A stretch of 64,000 nt of DNA from Pseudomonas sp. (lineage in GTDB: Bacteria > Pseudomonadota > Gammaproteobacteria > Pseudomonadales > Pseudomonadaceae): contig NZ_JAUYNT010000017.1 of assembly GCF_030698175.1 (NCBI RefSeq), forward strand, positions 1 to 64,000, given 5' to 3'. The notes under the pieces are model-generated. The model saw only the letters and a list, made by a program, of their open reading frames with translations, had not been told where the DNA came from and ran no database searches. The stretch's first letter is position 1. Each line of letters opens with the position of its first letter. The position numbers were made by a program, and so were the translations under genes. Positions 26,280 through 35,629 of the stretch are shown here, in pieces.

Positions 26280-26311
26280 GGCGGACTGTTCGCTGCGCTC
26301 CTGAGTCCGCC
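26280..26311. terminator. Palindrome in the convergent gap before pbpC
   Basis: GGCGGACT and AGTCCGCC form 8-bp arms around 16 bases, followed by CCTAC. It lies between convergent genes and is a plausible two-way terminator or REP-type repeat. Confidence 0.5.
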
Positions 26312-26322
26312 CTACGTCCGTC

Positions 26323-28629
26323 CTACGGCAAAAATTCCACCTGCAGGGCGCGGCTGTTGCTGCGGCCCTGATCGTCGCTGACCTTGAGTTGGTACTTGCC
26401 CGAGCTGCCCGGCCGCCAGTTCAGGGCGCTTTGTGGCGTGCTCTGGCCGAGCAGGGTTTGCCCGGCGAACCAATACAGAACCCGCGCATCGCTGGCGGCG
26501 TTGGCGGTCAGGGCGATGCTTTCTTCGGGCTGTGACAGGCGCAGGCTATAGGTCACCTGGGTGAGCGGCGAAGTGATCCGTGGTGCGTCCTGCTGGTTGC
26601 TGGCCAGGGCGGTTTGGCAGTCGCTCAGCGAGTCCGGCGGGGTGCGCCGTGGCAGGCCGGCGGCGGCGAACAGGCGCTGCAAGTCCGACGGCCAGAACTC
26701 GAAAATTTGCTGCTCAGTGCTGGCCGGGTCGTAGGGCGGGCAGGCGGCCTTGCCGGTTTTGCGGTCGATCATCACCGGCCGGTGCAGGGTCGACACGCGG
26801 ATCGGCGAGACGCCGGGGATGTACCAAGTCTTGCGGGTTTGCGGGCACCAGCGATTGGGCAAGTCGCCGGAGGCGGCGCACACCTCGACGCGGCTCAGCC
26901 CGCTGGGCGGCTGATCAACGCTGGCTTGCACCTTGGGCAGTGCCAGCGGCAAGGCATCGGCAATGCGAAAGAACAGCGGCGCGGCGGTTTTTAAGCCGAT
27001 AAAGGCCGGGTTCGGCTGGCCCTCGAAGTTGCCGACCCAGACCACCAGCACATAAGGCCCGACCAGGCCGGCGCTCCAGGCATCGTGATAACCCCAGGAG
27101 GTGCCGGTCTTCCAGGCCACCGGCCAGTTGCGCCCGCGCCGATCCGGCGGCAGGCCATCGGGGCGCGGGTTGTGCCTGAGCATGTCGCGCACCATAAAGG
27201 CCGCTTGCGGCGACAGTAGCGGCGCACCGACCGTGGCCGGCTCGTCGCTGGTGTAGCGGACATTGCGCAAGCGCCCGTCGCCGGCCAGCAGCAGATACAG
27301 CCGGGCCAGTTCGGCCGGGGTCAGTTCGCCCCCGCCCAGCGCCAGACCTAGACCGTAAAACTCTTCAACGCGCAGCCGTTGGATGCCGGCGCGTTGCAAA
27401 AAACCGTGCAAGGATGGTTGGCTGATCTGGCTGGCCAGCCACACTGCAGGCACATTGCGGCTGCGCACCAAGGCCTCTTGGGCAGTCAGTGGGCCGGCGA
27501 ATTTGCCGTCGAAGTTTTCTGGCTGGAAATTACCGAAGGCGGTCGCGGCATCCTTGATGATGCTCATCGGGTGGATCACCCCCTGATCCAGCGCCAAGCC
27601 ATACAGAAACGGCTTCAACGTCGAGCCGGGTGAGCGCCGCCCTTGTACGCCATTAACCTGGCCGCGAATGCTCGGCGAGAAGTAATCCGCCGAACCGACC
27701 AGGGCTTTTACTGACTGATCGCGGCTGTCCACCAGCAGCGCCACGGCGTTGTGCACGCCTTGAGAACTGCGCTCGGCGACGAACTGGCTGAGCAGTTGTT
27801 CCAGCAGGCTTTGCAAGGGCAGATTGAGCGTGCTGTGCAGCGCCAACTCCTTGCGGTTGGCCAGCAGGTATTCGCTCAGGTGCGGCGCGCGAAACGCCAG
27901 TTGCTGTCGGGTGCGGGCCTCCAACGGCAGCTGCAATAAGCCGTCGTTACGCGGATCGTTGGGGTGCTCGCTTTGCCAGCTGGCCATCAGCTGCAAGCGC
28001 GCCTGTTGCAAAGCTGGGCCGAAGCGTCCACGGCGACTGGGTTGCTGGGGGATCACCGCCAGCGCCAACGCCTCGCTCAGCGACAGTTGCCGGGCCGACT
28101 TGCCAAAGTAGATGCGACTGGCCGCCTCGACCCCCTCGATATTGCCGCCCATCGGCGCCAGATTCAGATAAGCCTCGAGGATATCGTGCTTGCTGTGGCG
28201 CGCCTCCAGCCACAGAGCCAGGGCGATTTGCTGCAACTTGCCCGGGATCTGTCGCGAGTTGAGGCCGTACAAGCGCCGGGCCAACTGCATGCTCAGGGTC
28301 GAGCCACCTTGACGCACGCCGCCGCTATAAGTGGCCATGGCGGCGCGCACTAGAGCACTGGGGCTGACGCCGGGATGCTGATAAAACTCGCGGTCTTCTT
28401 TGAGCAAGATGCTGTCAATCATCGCCGGCGCGACCTGCTCCAGCGGCAGCCATAACCGATACTGACCGTCGCCGGCTAAGGTCAGGCGCAGCAACTCGCC
28501 ACCCTCGGCCAGCACCACCCGCGACAACGGCGCCGCCTCGCGCAGCGGCGCATGGGGCCACAGGCGCAGGGCCACGAGCAACACGGCGCAGGCGCTGAGG
28601 CCAAGCAGATAGAATTTTAGTCGGGGCAT
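26323..28629 (-). CDS. pbpC: Penicillin-binding protein 1C (class A-like glycosyltransferase/transpeptidase)
   Basis: An inner-membrane murein synthase, 768 residues. One N-terminal membrane anchor (about 7-24) is followed by the GT51 glycosyltransferase domain: ILLKEDREFYQHPGVSPSALVRA (catalytic E in EDREF), GGSTLSMQLARRL, ILEAYLNLAPMGGNIEGVEAAS. The transpeptidase domain has SxxK as SPGSTLKP, SRN in VRSRNVPA and KTG in AWKTGTSWG. A C-terminal BiPBP-type beta domain (GSSGKYQLKVSDDQGRSNSRALQVEF) is typical of PBP1C. pbpC beside an alpha-2-macroglobulin gene is the known E. coli pbpC-yfhM pairing, thought to repair the wall when a protease trap has been sprung. Confidence 0.93.
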   Translation of the reverse strand: MPRLKFYLLGLSACAVLLVALRLWPHAPLREAAPLSRVVLAEGGELLRLTLAGDGQYRLWLPLEQVAPAMIDSILLKEDREFYQHPGVSPSALVRAAMATYSGGVRQGGSTLSMQLARRLYGLNSRQIPGKLQQIALALWLEARHSKHDILEAYLNLAPMGGNIEGVEAASRIYFGKSARQLSLSEALALAVIPQQPSRRGRFGPALQQARLQLMASWQSEHPNDPRNDGLLQLPLEARTRQQLAFRAPHLSEYLLANRKELALHSTLNLPLQSLLEQLLSQFVAERSSQGVHNAVALLVDSRDQSVKALVGSADYFSPSIRGQVNGVQGRRSPGSTLKPFLYGLALDQGVIHPMSIIKDAATAFGNFQPENFDGKFAGPLTAQEALVRSRNVPAVWLASQISQPSLHGFLQRAGIQRLRVEEFYGLGLALGGGELTPAELARLYLLLAGDGRLRNVRYTSDEPATVGAPLLSPQAAFMVRDMLRHNPRPDGLPPDRRGRNWPVAWKTGTSWGYHDAWSAGLVGPYVLVVWVGNFEGQPNPAFIGLKTAAPLFFRIADALPLALPKVQASVDQPPSGLSRVEVCAASGDLPNRWCPQTRKTWYIPGVSPIRVSTLHRPVMIDRKTGKAACPPYDPASTEQQIFEFWPSDLQRLFAAAGLPRRTPPDSLSDCQTALASNQQDAPRITSPLTQVTYSLRLSQPEESIALTANAASDARVLYWFAGQTLLGQSTPQSALNWRPGSSGKYQLKVSDDQGRSNSRALQVEFLP

Positions 28630-28736
28630 GGGGCTTTTATCGGTGGCGTTTTAGTGAGCGGCGCAAAGGCTAAAGCTTGGCGATGTCGTGGTTACAGCTG
28701 GCGGTAAATACTGAGGTTGGATTGCCGCAACCAAGG

Positions 28737-28773
28737 GCGGTGTCCCAGCTACAACACATAGCTTGGACACCGC
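28737..28773 (-). terminator. Stem-loop between the macroglobulin gene and pbpC
   Basis: GCGGTGTCC-C-AGCTA pairs with TAGCT-T-GGACACCGC around a 7-base loop: 14 pairs with one C/T mismatch. It can end the macroglobulin transcript or separate it from pbpC. Confidence 0.65.
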
Positions 28774-28783
28774 TTATTTATCC

Positions 28784-28968
28784 GGCTATGTCTGCGTTAG
28801 TGGTTGAAAGTGCTTTGGCCTCGTAGGGTGCCGGTGAGCTTGCGAACCGCACCACTTTTGCGACAACCAGCGTCCGCTTAACTCTCGCCGTATCCATTGG
28901 TGCGTTACGCCGCTTCGCGGCTAACACACCCTACAAAAACGCAGCCAACCACTAACGCAGGCATAGCC
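28784..28968. repeat. 185-bp element with 23-bp terminal inverted repeats (MITE/REP-like)
   Basis: GGCTATGTCTGCGTTAGTGG at 28784-28803 continues with TTG to 28806 and is mirrored at 28946-28968 with one mismatch. Inside lies GTAGGGTG near 28828 and, near 28900-28935, a GCCGC/GCGGC hairpin flanked by GTTA/TAAC and ending CACCCTAC, which is the same core as the window's other REP-like palindromes. No coding frame is present. It has the shape of a non-autonomous miniature element. Confidence 0.65.
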
Positions 28969-28979
28969 ATTCATCCGCC

Positions 28980-31900
28980 TTAGGGCTTAACAATCTCCAA
29001 CTTGCCGCTCTTGCCACGGGCTTGCAGGGTGGCGTCGTACATGCCCTCGGCATAGGCCGGTGGCGTGCCGAAGGTGCCGGCGTTGGTGGCGCGCACGCGG
29101 TAGACGAAGGTGCCCACGTCGCGCAGCACGGTGCCGTAGAGCACCACGCGGTCATCGCGCACATCGGCAAACTCTGGAGTCCAGTCGCTTAGCTTGGCCT
29201 CGCCAACCGGTGGCTGCCACGCCGGGGCTTCTTCCTCGGTTTCGCCTGAGTCTTCGTCGCTGGAGTCGCACTCTTCGCTGCATTCCTCGTCGCTGGACTC
29301 GCTGTCGGACTCGCTGTCGCTGCTGGCCTCGGCCGTTGCCGGCAGGTTGTAGACCGGCTCGACGCCGCCCGGCAGCAAATCGACCACCGCCACTTGCTGG
29401 ATTTCGTCGTGCTGTTTGGCGCGCAGGCGCAGGCGTACCAGGAACTCCTCGCCGACCTTGACCTGGCTCAGCGGCTTGCCATCCAGATCGAGGTATTGGC
29501 GCTGCACTTCCAGGCCGTCACTGATTTCTTTATCCGGCGTGCCACGGTCATAGCCGGCCTCGCTGAGCATGTAGAAGGCCGGGGTGGAGCCGTCTTTGCT
29601 CAGCTCCAATTTCTTGGTCGCCAGTGGTACGGCGCTGCGTGGCGGTTTGCCTAGCAGGGTCAGGGCTTGTTCGGCTGGCTGCTTGCTCCAGGCGCTGGCT
29701 TTGAGGTTTTGTTCGCCCTCGGCTTGCTCGCCATAACCGTCGAAAGCGCGCAACAGCAAGGCCGCCGACAGGGAGTTGTAGTGCTGCTGATTGAGGCGCT
29801 TGCCGAGGTTGTCGAGCAGCGCCAATGGCACATCGCTCAGCAGCTCCGGGAAGTGCTTGCCGAGCAGCTGCAGGTGTTCGGCGTCGTGGGTCAGGGTGTC
29901 GTAATACAGACCGTCGCTGTTCCAGTCGCGCTCGCTGCTTTGCCAGACTTGTTGAGCAAACAGCTGGTCGGCTTGTTTGTCTTGTTTGAGCAACTTGTAG
30001 CTGGCGGCCAGATAGGCCGCGCCTATATCGCGCTGCCAATGTTTGCCTTGGTAGGTTTCGTAGCGTTCGCGAATATCCGCCAGGGCGCCGCTGGTGACCA
30101 CGCCTTGACGGGTGAGCAGGTAGGCGGCGTAGGCGCGGTTACGCAGCTCGCTCAGGCCTTCGCTCGGGCCATTGGCCACTTGCGACAAGTAAGCATTGGC
30201 GCGGTTGAGCAAGTCGCCGGGCACCGGGTAGTTGCGCTCCTTGGCTTCCAGCAGAAAGTCAGTCGCATACAGGCTGGCAAACGGCGCCGCATCCGGGCTG
30301 GCTTGCCACAGGCCGAAACCGCCGCTGAGGTTCTGCCGCTGACGCAGGATGCTGATGGCGCTGTCGAACGCGGCTTGCGCCTGTGGCTCAAGCCCCTCGG
30401 CACTGCTGCCCAGAATCAGCGTCGGCATGGCCTTGGACACCAGTTGCTCGGTGCAGACATAACCGTAGTCGGCCAGGTAGCTCTGCAAGCCATCGGCCCA
30501 CACCAGCGGCGAGGCGCCGGCGCTCAGTTGCACGTTGCGCAGCTGCGGGTAGAGGTCGCGGGTCACCGGTACTGTATGGCTGCTGCCGGTGAAGCGGCCG
30601 AGGCTCAAGGCCACGCGGCGCTCCACCAATGGGCGGATCGAGGTGGTTTCGGCAATTTGCACGCGCTTGCCGTTGGGCAAGATGGCGATAAATTTCAGGT
30701 CTGCCGAGCCTAGGGTTTCCAAGGCCTTGAGGCTGATCTCGATTACCCCTTCTTTACGCGGAGCCAGCTCCAGCTCTTGCTGGCTGATGGTCGCGACCTT
30801 CAGGCCGACACTGGTTTGCAGCTCAAACTTGATCTTGGCGCTCTTGTCCAGGTTGCTGAACACCCCGACGCTGACCTTGAACTCGTCGCCTGGGGCAACA
30901 AAGGCTGGCACGTTGGGGGTGAGCACCAGTGGCCCACGTACTTCGCTGGCGCCTTCGGTCACGCCGATGCGGCTGTCATCCACGGCCACGGCGAACAGGT
31001 GCAGCTTGCCGTTGAAACTGTCCGGCACCGCGTAGTTGAAGGTGCTTTCGCCGGCAGGCAAATCGACCAAGCCGGACCACCAGGCCACTGGCGGCTGATG
31101 TTTGCGCTTGAACGGATTGAGGTGCGCGCCGAGCAGGTCTTCACCGTCGCCACCGGGGGCGGCGGCGCTCATCAGCCGGCTGAATTCCGGCAGCAGCAGG
31201 TCGAGGATCTGGCTGGTGTCCACCTCCAACGCGCGTTTCTGGAAGAACTGCGCCAGCGGGTCCGGGGTTTGGTAACGGGCCACCTGCAAGATGCCTTCGT
31301 TAACCGCCCAGACCACGGCGCGCGTTGGCCGGTCGCTGGTGACGGTCATGGCTAGGCTTTGCCCCGGCTCAATCTGCTCGGCGGCGCTGACGCTGAGCGG
31401 GATGCGCCGCGCATCCAGGTTGATCCGCAGCGGCACCACGGCGTAGGACAGCGGGCTCATATAGACCTCGGGGGAGGCGCTGTCGCGGACGAACTGCACG
31501 TTGACGTAGGCGTTGCCTTCCAGCCCCTGGGGCAGGCGAATGTGCTGCACGCTGCTGGTGCTGTCGGTCTTGAACCACTGGTGCACGTAAACCTTGTCGC
31601 GCTCGATGGTGATCAGCCCGGCGCCGGTGTAAGGCGCGCGGATGCTGATGGCCAGCTCAGCGCCGGGGGCGTAGCTGTCCTGGTCCAGGCGCAGTTGCAG
31701 CTCGGCGTTACGCTCCAGGGAGCGCGAGGCGTTGCCTTGGCCGGCAACGCTGTAGTCGACCTGATTCAGCGCGTTGCCGGCGGCGTCCTTGACCGTCAGG
31801 GTGAAGTCGCCGGGCTCGCCGGTGTTCAGCGTGCTGGTCGCGCCCTTGGCGCTCAGCACCAGTGGCTGGCTGCCGAGTGGTAGGTGTTTGACCCGCGATT

Positions 31901-34877
31901 CGTACTTGTAGGTGTCGTTGGACTGCTTGACCAGTACCGACATATAGCGGTGCTCGACCAGTTCGACGCTCAGGCCTTCGACCGCCTGGGGCTGCAACTC
32001 AGGGTTGATCGCCAGCCACTGCACCTCGCGCTTGGCGCCTTTGCTCACGTAGTCGAGGGAATCCTGACTCTTGACCCCGATCAGCCACGGAGCTGAAGAG
32101 ACCATCAGGCTGCTTTGCGCGGCCACATTGCGACCACCTTCGGCCTCGAACACCCGTGCCAACAGATTCAGGCGATAGGTGCTGGCGGCGTAGCGCTCCA
32201 GTTTCAGCTCGAGGGTCGCCTCGCCGTTGTCGTCGGTGACCGTTTCGGGCAACTCCTCGGTGCTGTTTTCGCTGAGGGAATTGCTGATGCGGAAGCGATA
32301 ATCGCTGTAACCCTCGAACGCGGCGTAGGCCGGCGCCAGAATCATATCGGCAGTAACCCTGCGACCCGAAGCCGGGGCGCCGAACAGATGCAGGGCCTTG
32401 ACCTTGGCTTGTACGGCAGTGGGGGCGATCCAGCCCTTAACCTCGGTGGGCGACAAGCTGGCGCTGACCTTCATACGGTCCGGCTCGAAGTCGCGCACCT
32501 TGAAGTTGACGCTGCCCAGGTCGGTACGGCGGTTTTGCTCGTCGATCAGACTCAGGGTGGCGCTGTAGGTGCCTGCCGGGGCGGCGGCGCTGCTGACAAA
32601 GTCGAGCGTCTCGAAGCCGCTGGCACTGAGCTTCAGGCTTTGTTGCAACACGCTTTGGCCGCGCGGGTCGCGGATCACCAGTTCCACCGGCAGGCCTTGC
32701 AGCTGCCCCAGCCAGTTGCCGGTGCGCACTATCATGCCCAGGTGCGCGGTTTCGCCGGGCCGATACAGGCCGCGGTCGCTGAACAGATAAGCGCTCAAAC
32801 GGTCGGCGACGCCTTCGTCGTACTGGCCGCCGATGTCGAAGCGCGACAGGTCGAGGCGGTGTTGGCTTTGCGCCACCGGCAGGAACGACTGGTCGTTACC
32901 CAGGCTGACCACGTACATCAGCGGGGTCTTCTCGCGGCGCAACTCGTCGAGCTTGGCAAAGTGTGCCTGGCCGCTGGCATCGGTTTGGCCGCTGGCCACC
33001 GGCAGGCCGTTGCGGCCGATGATCTGCACTTGCGCCCCAGCCACCGCGCCGCCGTTACTCAGCGATTGCACGAACAGGTCGTGGCTGCCGTCGCTGCTGC
33101 GCTTGGCGATGATGCCGAGATCCGTGACGACGATGAAACGCAGGTCTTCGGGGGCGTCCTCTTCGTCATCGTAATAGCTGTTGAAGGTGCTGGTGCTGGG
33201 CTGGTCTTGCGGGCTGAGCTTGATCACGAAGATGCCACGGCGGCCGCCCTCGGCGTTTAAGTAGGGGGCCAGGTCGAGATGGTCGTAGTGGGTCTTGGCC
33301 GGGTCGCCGTCGCCCAGCGGCAGGTCGAGGCTCATGCGCTCCACCAACCGATCAAAGTAGCCGTTGGAGAAATCTGGGCGGGCGAAGCTGCCGTCGTTCT
33401 GGTCGACCAAATGGTGCAGTTGGTTAGGCAGCAGGCGGGCGATCTCGACATGGGCGCCGGGCACGCCACGGGCGATAAAGCCGAGGTTTTTTTCGCCATT
33501 CAGGCTCAGCAGTGCGCCCTCCGACAAGAAGCTTAGGGCGCGTGGGTACTTGGGCATTTGCAACAGGCTGCGGGTTGGCTCCTTGGCCAAATAACCACCG
33601 ACGGCCTCAACTTTGGCGGCGACCCGCACATAGAGGTAACGACCGGGCTCGGCCTTGAATTTGAACGCATGCAGGCTGTTGAGCGGTTCGACGCTGGGGA
33701 CGTGGGTCAGGGTGAGGCGCCCGGCCTTGGCCAGCAGCTTTTCATCGATGGCCGACTCGCTCCAATACTTTTCACCTTGGGCGTTTTTCGCCGGCAGCAG
33801 CCAGGCTTGCACCTTCGGGGCTATGGCTTCGTCGCTGACCGCGCTGGAGCTGCTGAACATCAGCACCGGCTCCGGCTCGCCACGGGCATTGTCGACGAAC
33901 TGGACAGTGCTTTCGTCGAACGTCAGGCGGTAGCGACCGGGGACTGTGACGGCGGTTTGCAGCGCTTGGCTGCTGACATTGCCGCCATCGCGGGCCTTGC
34001 TGCCCTGGTCGATGGTCAGCTTGACCTGAGTGCTTTCCAGTGGGGTGGCCAGCGGCGCCGAGTGCACATAGGCGGCCAGTTTGTCTTTGCTGAAACTGAT
34101 TTCGGGGGTTGGCGCCACATCCTTGTCGCGGTACTCCAGACCGCGATCGAGGCTGATGGCGACGCGCTGGCGCAGCGACTCTTCATCCACCGGGTGGCTG
34201 AAATTAATGGTCGCCACCAGTTTCTTCAGGCTTGGCACCACCGGGTCTTGGTACAACTCTTGGCTGGCCAAGGTCGCTTTAAATGGCTGGGTGCGTAGGT
34301 CGAATTGGTACTGCTGGAGCAACACGCCGTCGGCCAGCAAATTTTCCTGGTCCAGGGTTACTTGATAGGCCTGATCAATCGGCCAATCGCCAGCCGGGGT
34401 GAACACCAGGCTGCGGTCGCTGGCCCAATGCCAGGCACCGGCCACCGCCGGCTGTAGGTTGATGCCCTGCTCGACCGGCTGGCCGATGGCCGCCAGTGGC
34501 GCGACCGACTCGGCAAAGTTGACCCGCAGCGTGTCGATAACAATGGGTTGCTTTTGGTAGGCGGTCAGCTCCGGTGCGTGCACCGAATAGCTGACGGTAT
34601 GCGGCACCGGCAGGTTTTTGTACCACTGCCAGCCGTAAGCGCTGGCAACCCCCAGCAGCGCCAGAACCAGCACGCCTGCGCCGCTTTGTTTGGGATGCCC
34701 GCGCAACCAGGTGCCACCGGTGCAGCTGACTTGCCCGAGCTTGCGCAGCCACAGCGGCGGCTGCCAGCTGCCGATCAGCGCGTTCAGCAACCAGCGCAGC
34801 AGGCGCAAGAGTCCGAGCACAACCCAGGCGAAGGCGGCAAAAATGCGCGCAAAGAAGGTCTTGATGGCGGTGAGCAT
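28980..34877 (-). CDS. Giant bacterial alpha-2-macroglobulin (YfhM/MagD family, thioester type)
   Basis: A periplasmic protease trap of 1965 residues, anchored in the inner membrane. The N-terminus carries an amphipathic/hydrophobic stretch (about 5-38) and a membrane segment (about 68-84, VLVLALLGVASAYGW) instead of the lipobox of E. coli YfhM. MG domains follow, with the MG2 start SVHAPELTAYQKQPIVIDTLRV and the FSDRGLYRPGETAHLGMIVR segment. The thioester motif CTEQ is at about residue 1474 (GYVCTEQLVSKAMPTL), so it is the thioester-bearing kind. Near the C-terminus an unusual acidic Ser/Asp/Glu-rich insert (about 1850-1887) precedes the last domain. It is longer than the roughly 1500-1650 residues I recall for E. 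coli and P. aeruginosa relatives. pbpC lies 350 bases downstream. Confidence 0.9.
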   Translation of the reverse strand: MLTAIKTFFARIFAAFAWVVLGLLRLLRWLLNALIGSWQPPLWLRKLGQVSCTGGTWLRGHPKQSGAGVLVLALLGVASAYGWQWYKNLPVPHTVSYSVHAPELTAYQKQPIVIDTLRVNFAESVAPLAAIGQPVEQGINLQPAVAGAWHWASDRSLVFTPAGDWPIDQAYQVTLDQENLLADGVLLQQYQFDLRTQPFKATLASQELYQDPVVPSLKKLVATINFSHPVDEESLRQRVAISLDRGLEYRDKDVAPTPEISFSKDKLAAYVHSAPLATPLESTQVKLTIDQGSKARDGGNVSSQALQTAVTVPGRYRLTFDESTVQFVDNARGEPEPVLMFSSSSAVSDEAIAPKVQAWLLPAKNAQGEKYWSESAIDEKLLAKAGRLTLTHVPSVEPLNSLHAFKFKAEPGRYLYVRVAAKVEAVGGYLAKEPTRSLLQMPKYPRALSFLSEGALLSLNGEKNLGFIARGVPGAHVEIARLLPNQLHHLVDQNDGSFARPDFSNGYFDRLVERMSLDLPLGDGDPAKTHYDHLDLAPYLNAEGGRRGIFVIKLSPQDQPSTSTFNSYYDDEEDAPEDLRFIVVTDLGIIAKRSSDGSHDLFVQSLSNGGAVAGAQVQIIGRNGLPVASGQTDASGQAHFAKLDELRREKTPLMYVVSLGNDQSFLPVAQSQHRLDLSRFDIGGQYDEGVADRLSAYLFSDRGLYRPGETAHLGMIVRTGNWLGQLQGLPVELVIRDPRGQSVLQQSLKLSASGFETLDFVSSAAAPAGTYSATLSLIDEQNRRTDLGSVNFKVRDFEPDRMKVSASLSPTEVKGWIAPTAVQAKVKALHLFGAPASGRRVTADMILAPAYAAFEGYSDYRFRISNSLSENSTEELPETVTDDNGEATLELKLERYAASTYRLNLLARVFEAEGGRNVAAQSSLMVSSAPWLIGVKSQDSLDYVSKGAKREVQWLAINPELQPQAVEGLSVELVEHRYMSVLVKQSNDTYKYESRVKHLPLGSQPLVLSAKGATSTLNTGEPGDFTLTVKDAAGNALNQVDYSVAGQGNASRSLERNAELQLRLDQDSYAPGAELAISIRAPYTGAGLITIERDKVYVHQWFKTDSTSSVQHIRLPQGLEGNAYVNVQFVRDSASPEVYMSPLSYAVVPLRINLDARRIPLSVSAAEQIEPGQSLAMTVTSDRPTRAVVWAVNEGILQVARYQTPDPLAQFFQKRALEVDTSQILDLLLPEFSRLMSAAAPGGDGEDLLGAHLNPFKRKHQPPVAWWSGLVDLPAGESTFNYAVPDSFNGKLHLFAVAVDDSRIGVTEGASEVRGPLVLTPNVPAFVAPGDEFKVSVGVFSNLDKSAKIKFELQTSVGLKVATISQQELELAPRKEGVIEISLKALETLGSADLKFIAILPNGKRVQIAETTSIRPLVERRVALSLGRFTGSSHTVPVTRDLYPQLRNVQLSAGASPLVWADGLQSYLADYGYVCTEQLVSKAMPTLILGSSAEGLEPQAQAAFDSAISILRQRQNLSGGFGLWQASPDAAPFASLYATDFLLEAKERNYPVPGDLLNRANAYLSQVANGPSEGLSELRNRAYAAYLLTRQGVVTSGALADIRERYETYQGKHWQRDIGAAYLAASYKLLKQDKQADQLFAQQVWQSSERDWNSDGLYYDTLTHDAEHLQLLGKHFPELLSDVPLALLDNLGKRLNQQHYNSLSAALLLRAFDGYGEQAEGEQNLKASAWSKQPAEQALTLLGKPPRSAVPLATKKLELSKDGSTPAFYMLSEAGYDRGTPDKEISDGLEVQRQYLDLDGKPLSQVKVGEEFLVRLRLRAKQHDEIQQVAVVDLLPGGVEPVYNLPATAEASSDSESDSESSDEECSEECDSSDEDSGETEEEAPAWQPPVGEAKLSDWTPEFADVRDDRVVLYGTVLRDVGTFVYRVRATNAGTFGTPPAYAEGMYDATLQARGKSGKLEIVKP

Positions 34878-35032
34878 GGGCGTCCCTGCAGCTGTGGTGG
34901 CAGGCTGGGCGCCTGCGCGGTCGATGGTGCCGCTAAGCGGCGCGGCGATTATGCCTAAACGGTCGCCTCGGTGCTTGAGCGTCGCACGTTAATCGCTGTG
35001 AGCTGTGCGGTTGCGCACGCCGCCGTGGTGTT

Positions 35033-35419
35033 TCAGGACGGCTGGTCAGCCTGCCAGGCATCTAAGGCTTCTTGAGCGGCGCGAAACGCATCCACCGCCG
35101 CCGGCACGCCGGCATACACGGCGCAATGCAGCAGGGTTTCGCGGATTTCCTCCATGCTGCAGCCGTTGTTCAGCGCACCACGGATATGGCCTTTGAGTTC
35201 TTGCGGGCACTTCAGCGCGGTGAGGGCGGCCAGGGTAATCAGGCTACGGGTTTTCAGCGGCAAGCCGCCACGGGTCCAGACGCTACCCCAGGCATGCTCG
35301 TTGACGAAGTCTTGCAGGGGCTGGGTGAATTCGCTGGCGTTGCCGAGGGCACGGTCGACGAAGGCGTCGCCCATGACTTGGCGGCGCATTTCTAGGCCTT
35401 GTTCGTGGTGGTCACTCAT
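35033..35419 (-). CDS. Carboxymuconolactone decarboxylase family protein
   Basis: A 128-residue all-helical protein of the CMD/AhpD-like family. RRQVMGDAFVDRALGNASEF and PLQDFVNEHAWGSVWTRGGLPLKTRSLITLAAL are the usual PcaC-type segments, followed by ELKGHIRGALNNGC and EEIRETLLHCAVYAGVPAAVDAF. It resembles 4-carboxymuconolactone decarboxylase (protocatechuate pathway) and stand-alone homologues. No other pca gene is nearby, so the catabolic role is uncertain. The start ATG at 35419 is the only one in keeping with the family. Confidence 0.85.
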   Translation of the reverse strand: MSDHHEQGLEMRRQVMGDAFVDRALGNASEFTQPLQDFVNEHAWGSVWTRGGLPLKTRSLITLAALTALKCPQELKGHIRGALNNGCSMEEIRETLLHCAVYAGVPAAVDAFRAAQEALDAWQADQPS

Positions 35420-35629
35420 GGGTTTCTCTTCTAATAATACTGCTGGTTGGCGCGGCTGCGACCATTCACCTAAAGGGGGCGGAAGTGCTCGGGCACTACG
35501 GCATTCTCAGGTGACAGGTGGTCAGAGTAGATGCTGAGTTTGGCGCTAGGCTCACAAGTATGCTTGGGAGCGTGTCAGGCTTTACGAGCATGCAGGATTG
35601 TCGAGAACACCTTGTAAAGGAGTTTTCTT

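Larger units (their letters stand above)
28630..28979. other. 350-base gap between the alpha-2-macroglobulin gene and pbpC
   Basis: No gene is supported. The gap contains the hairpin at 28737-28773 and the palindrome-ended element at 28784-28968, and should hold the pbpC promoter near 28640-28730 if pbpC is not read through from the macroglobulin gene. Confidence 0.5.
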
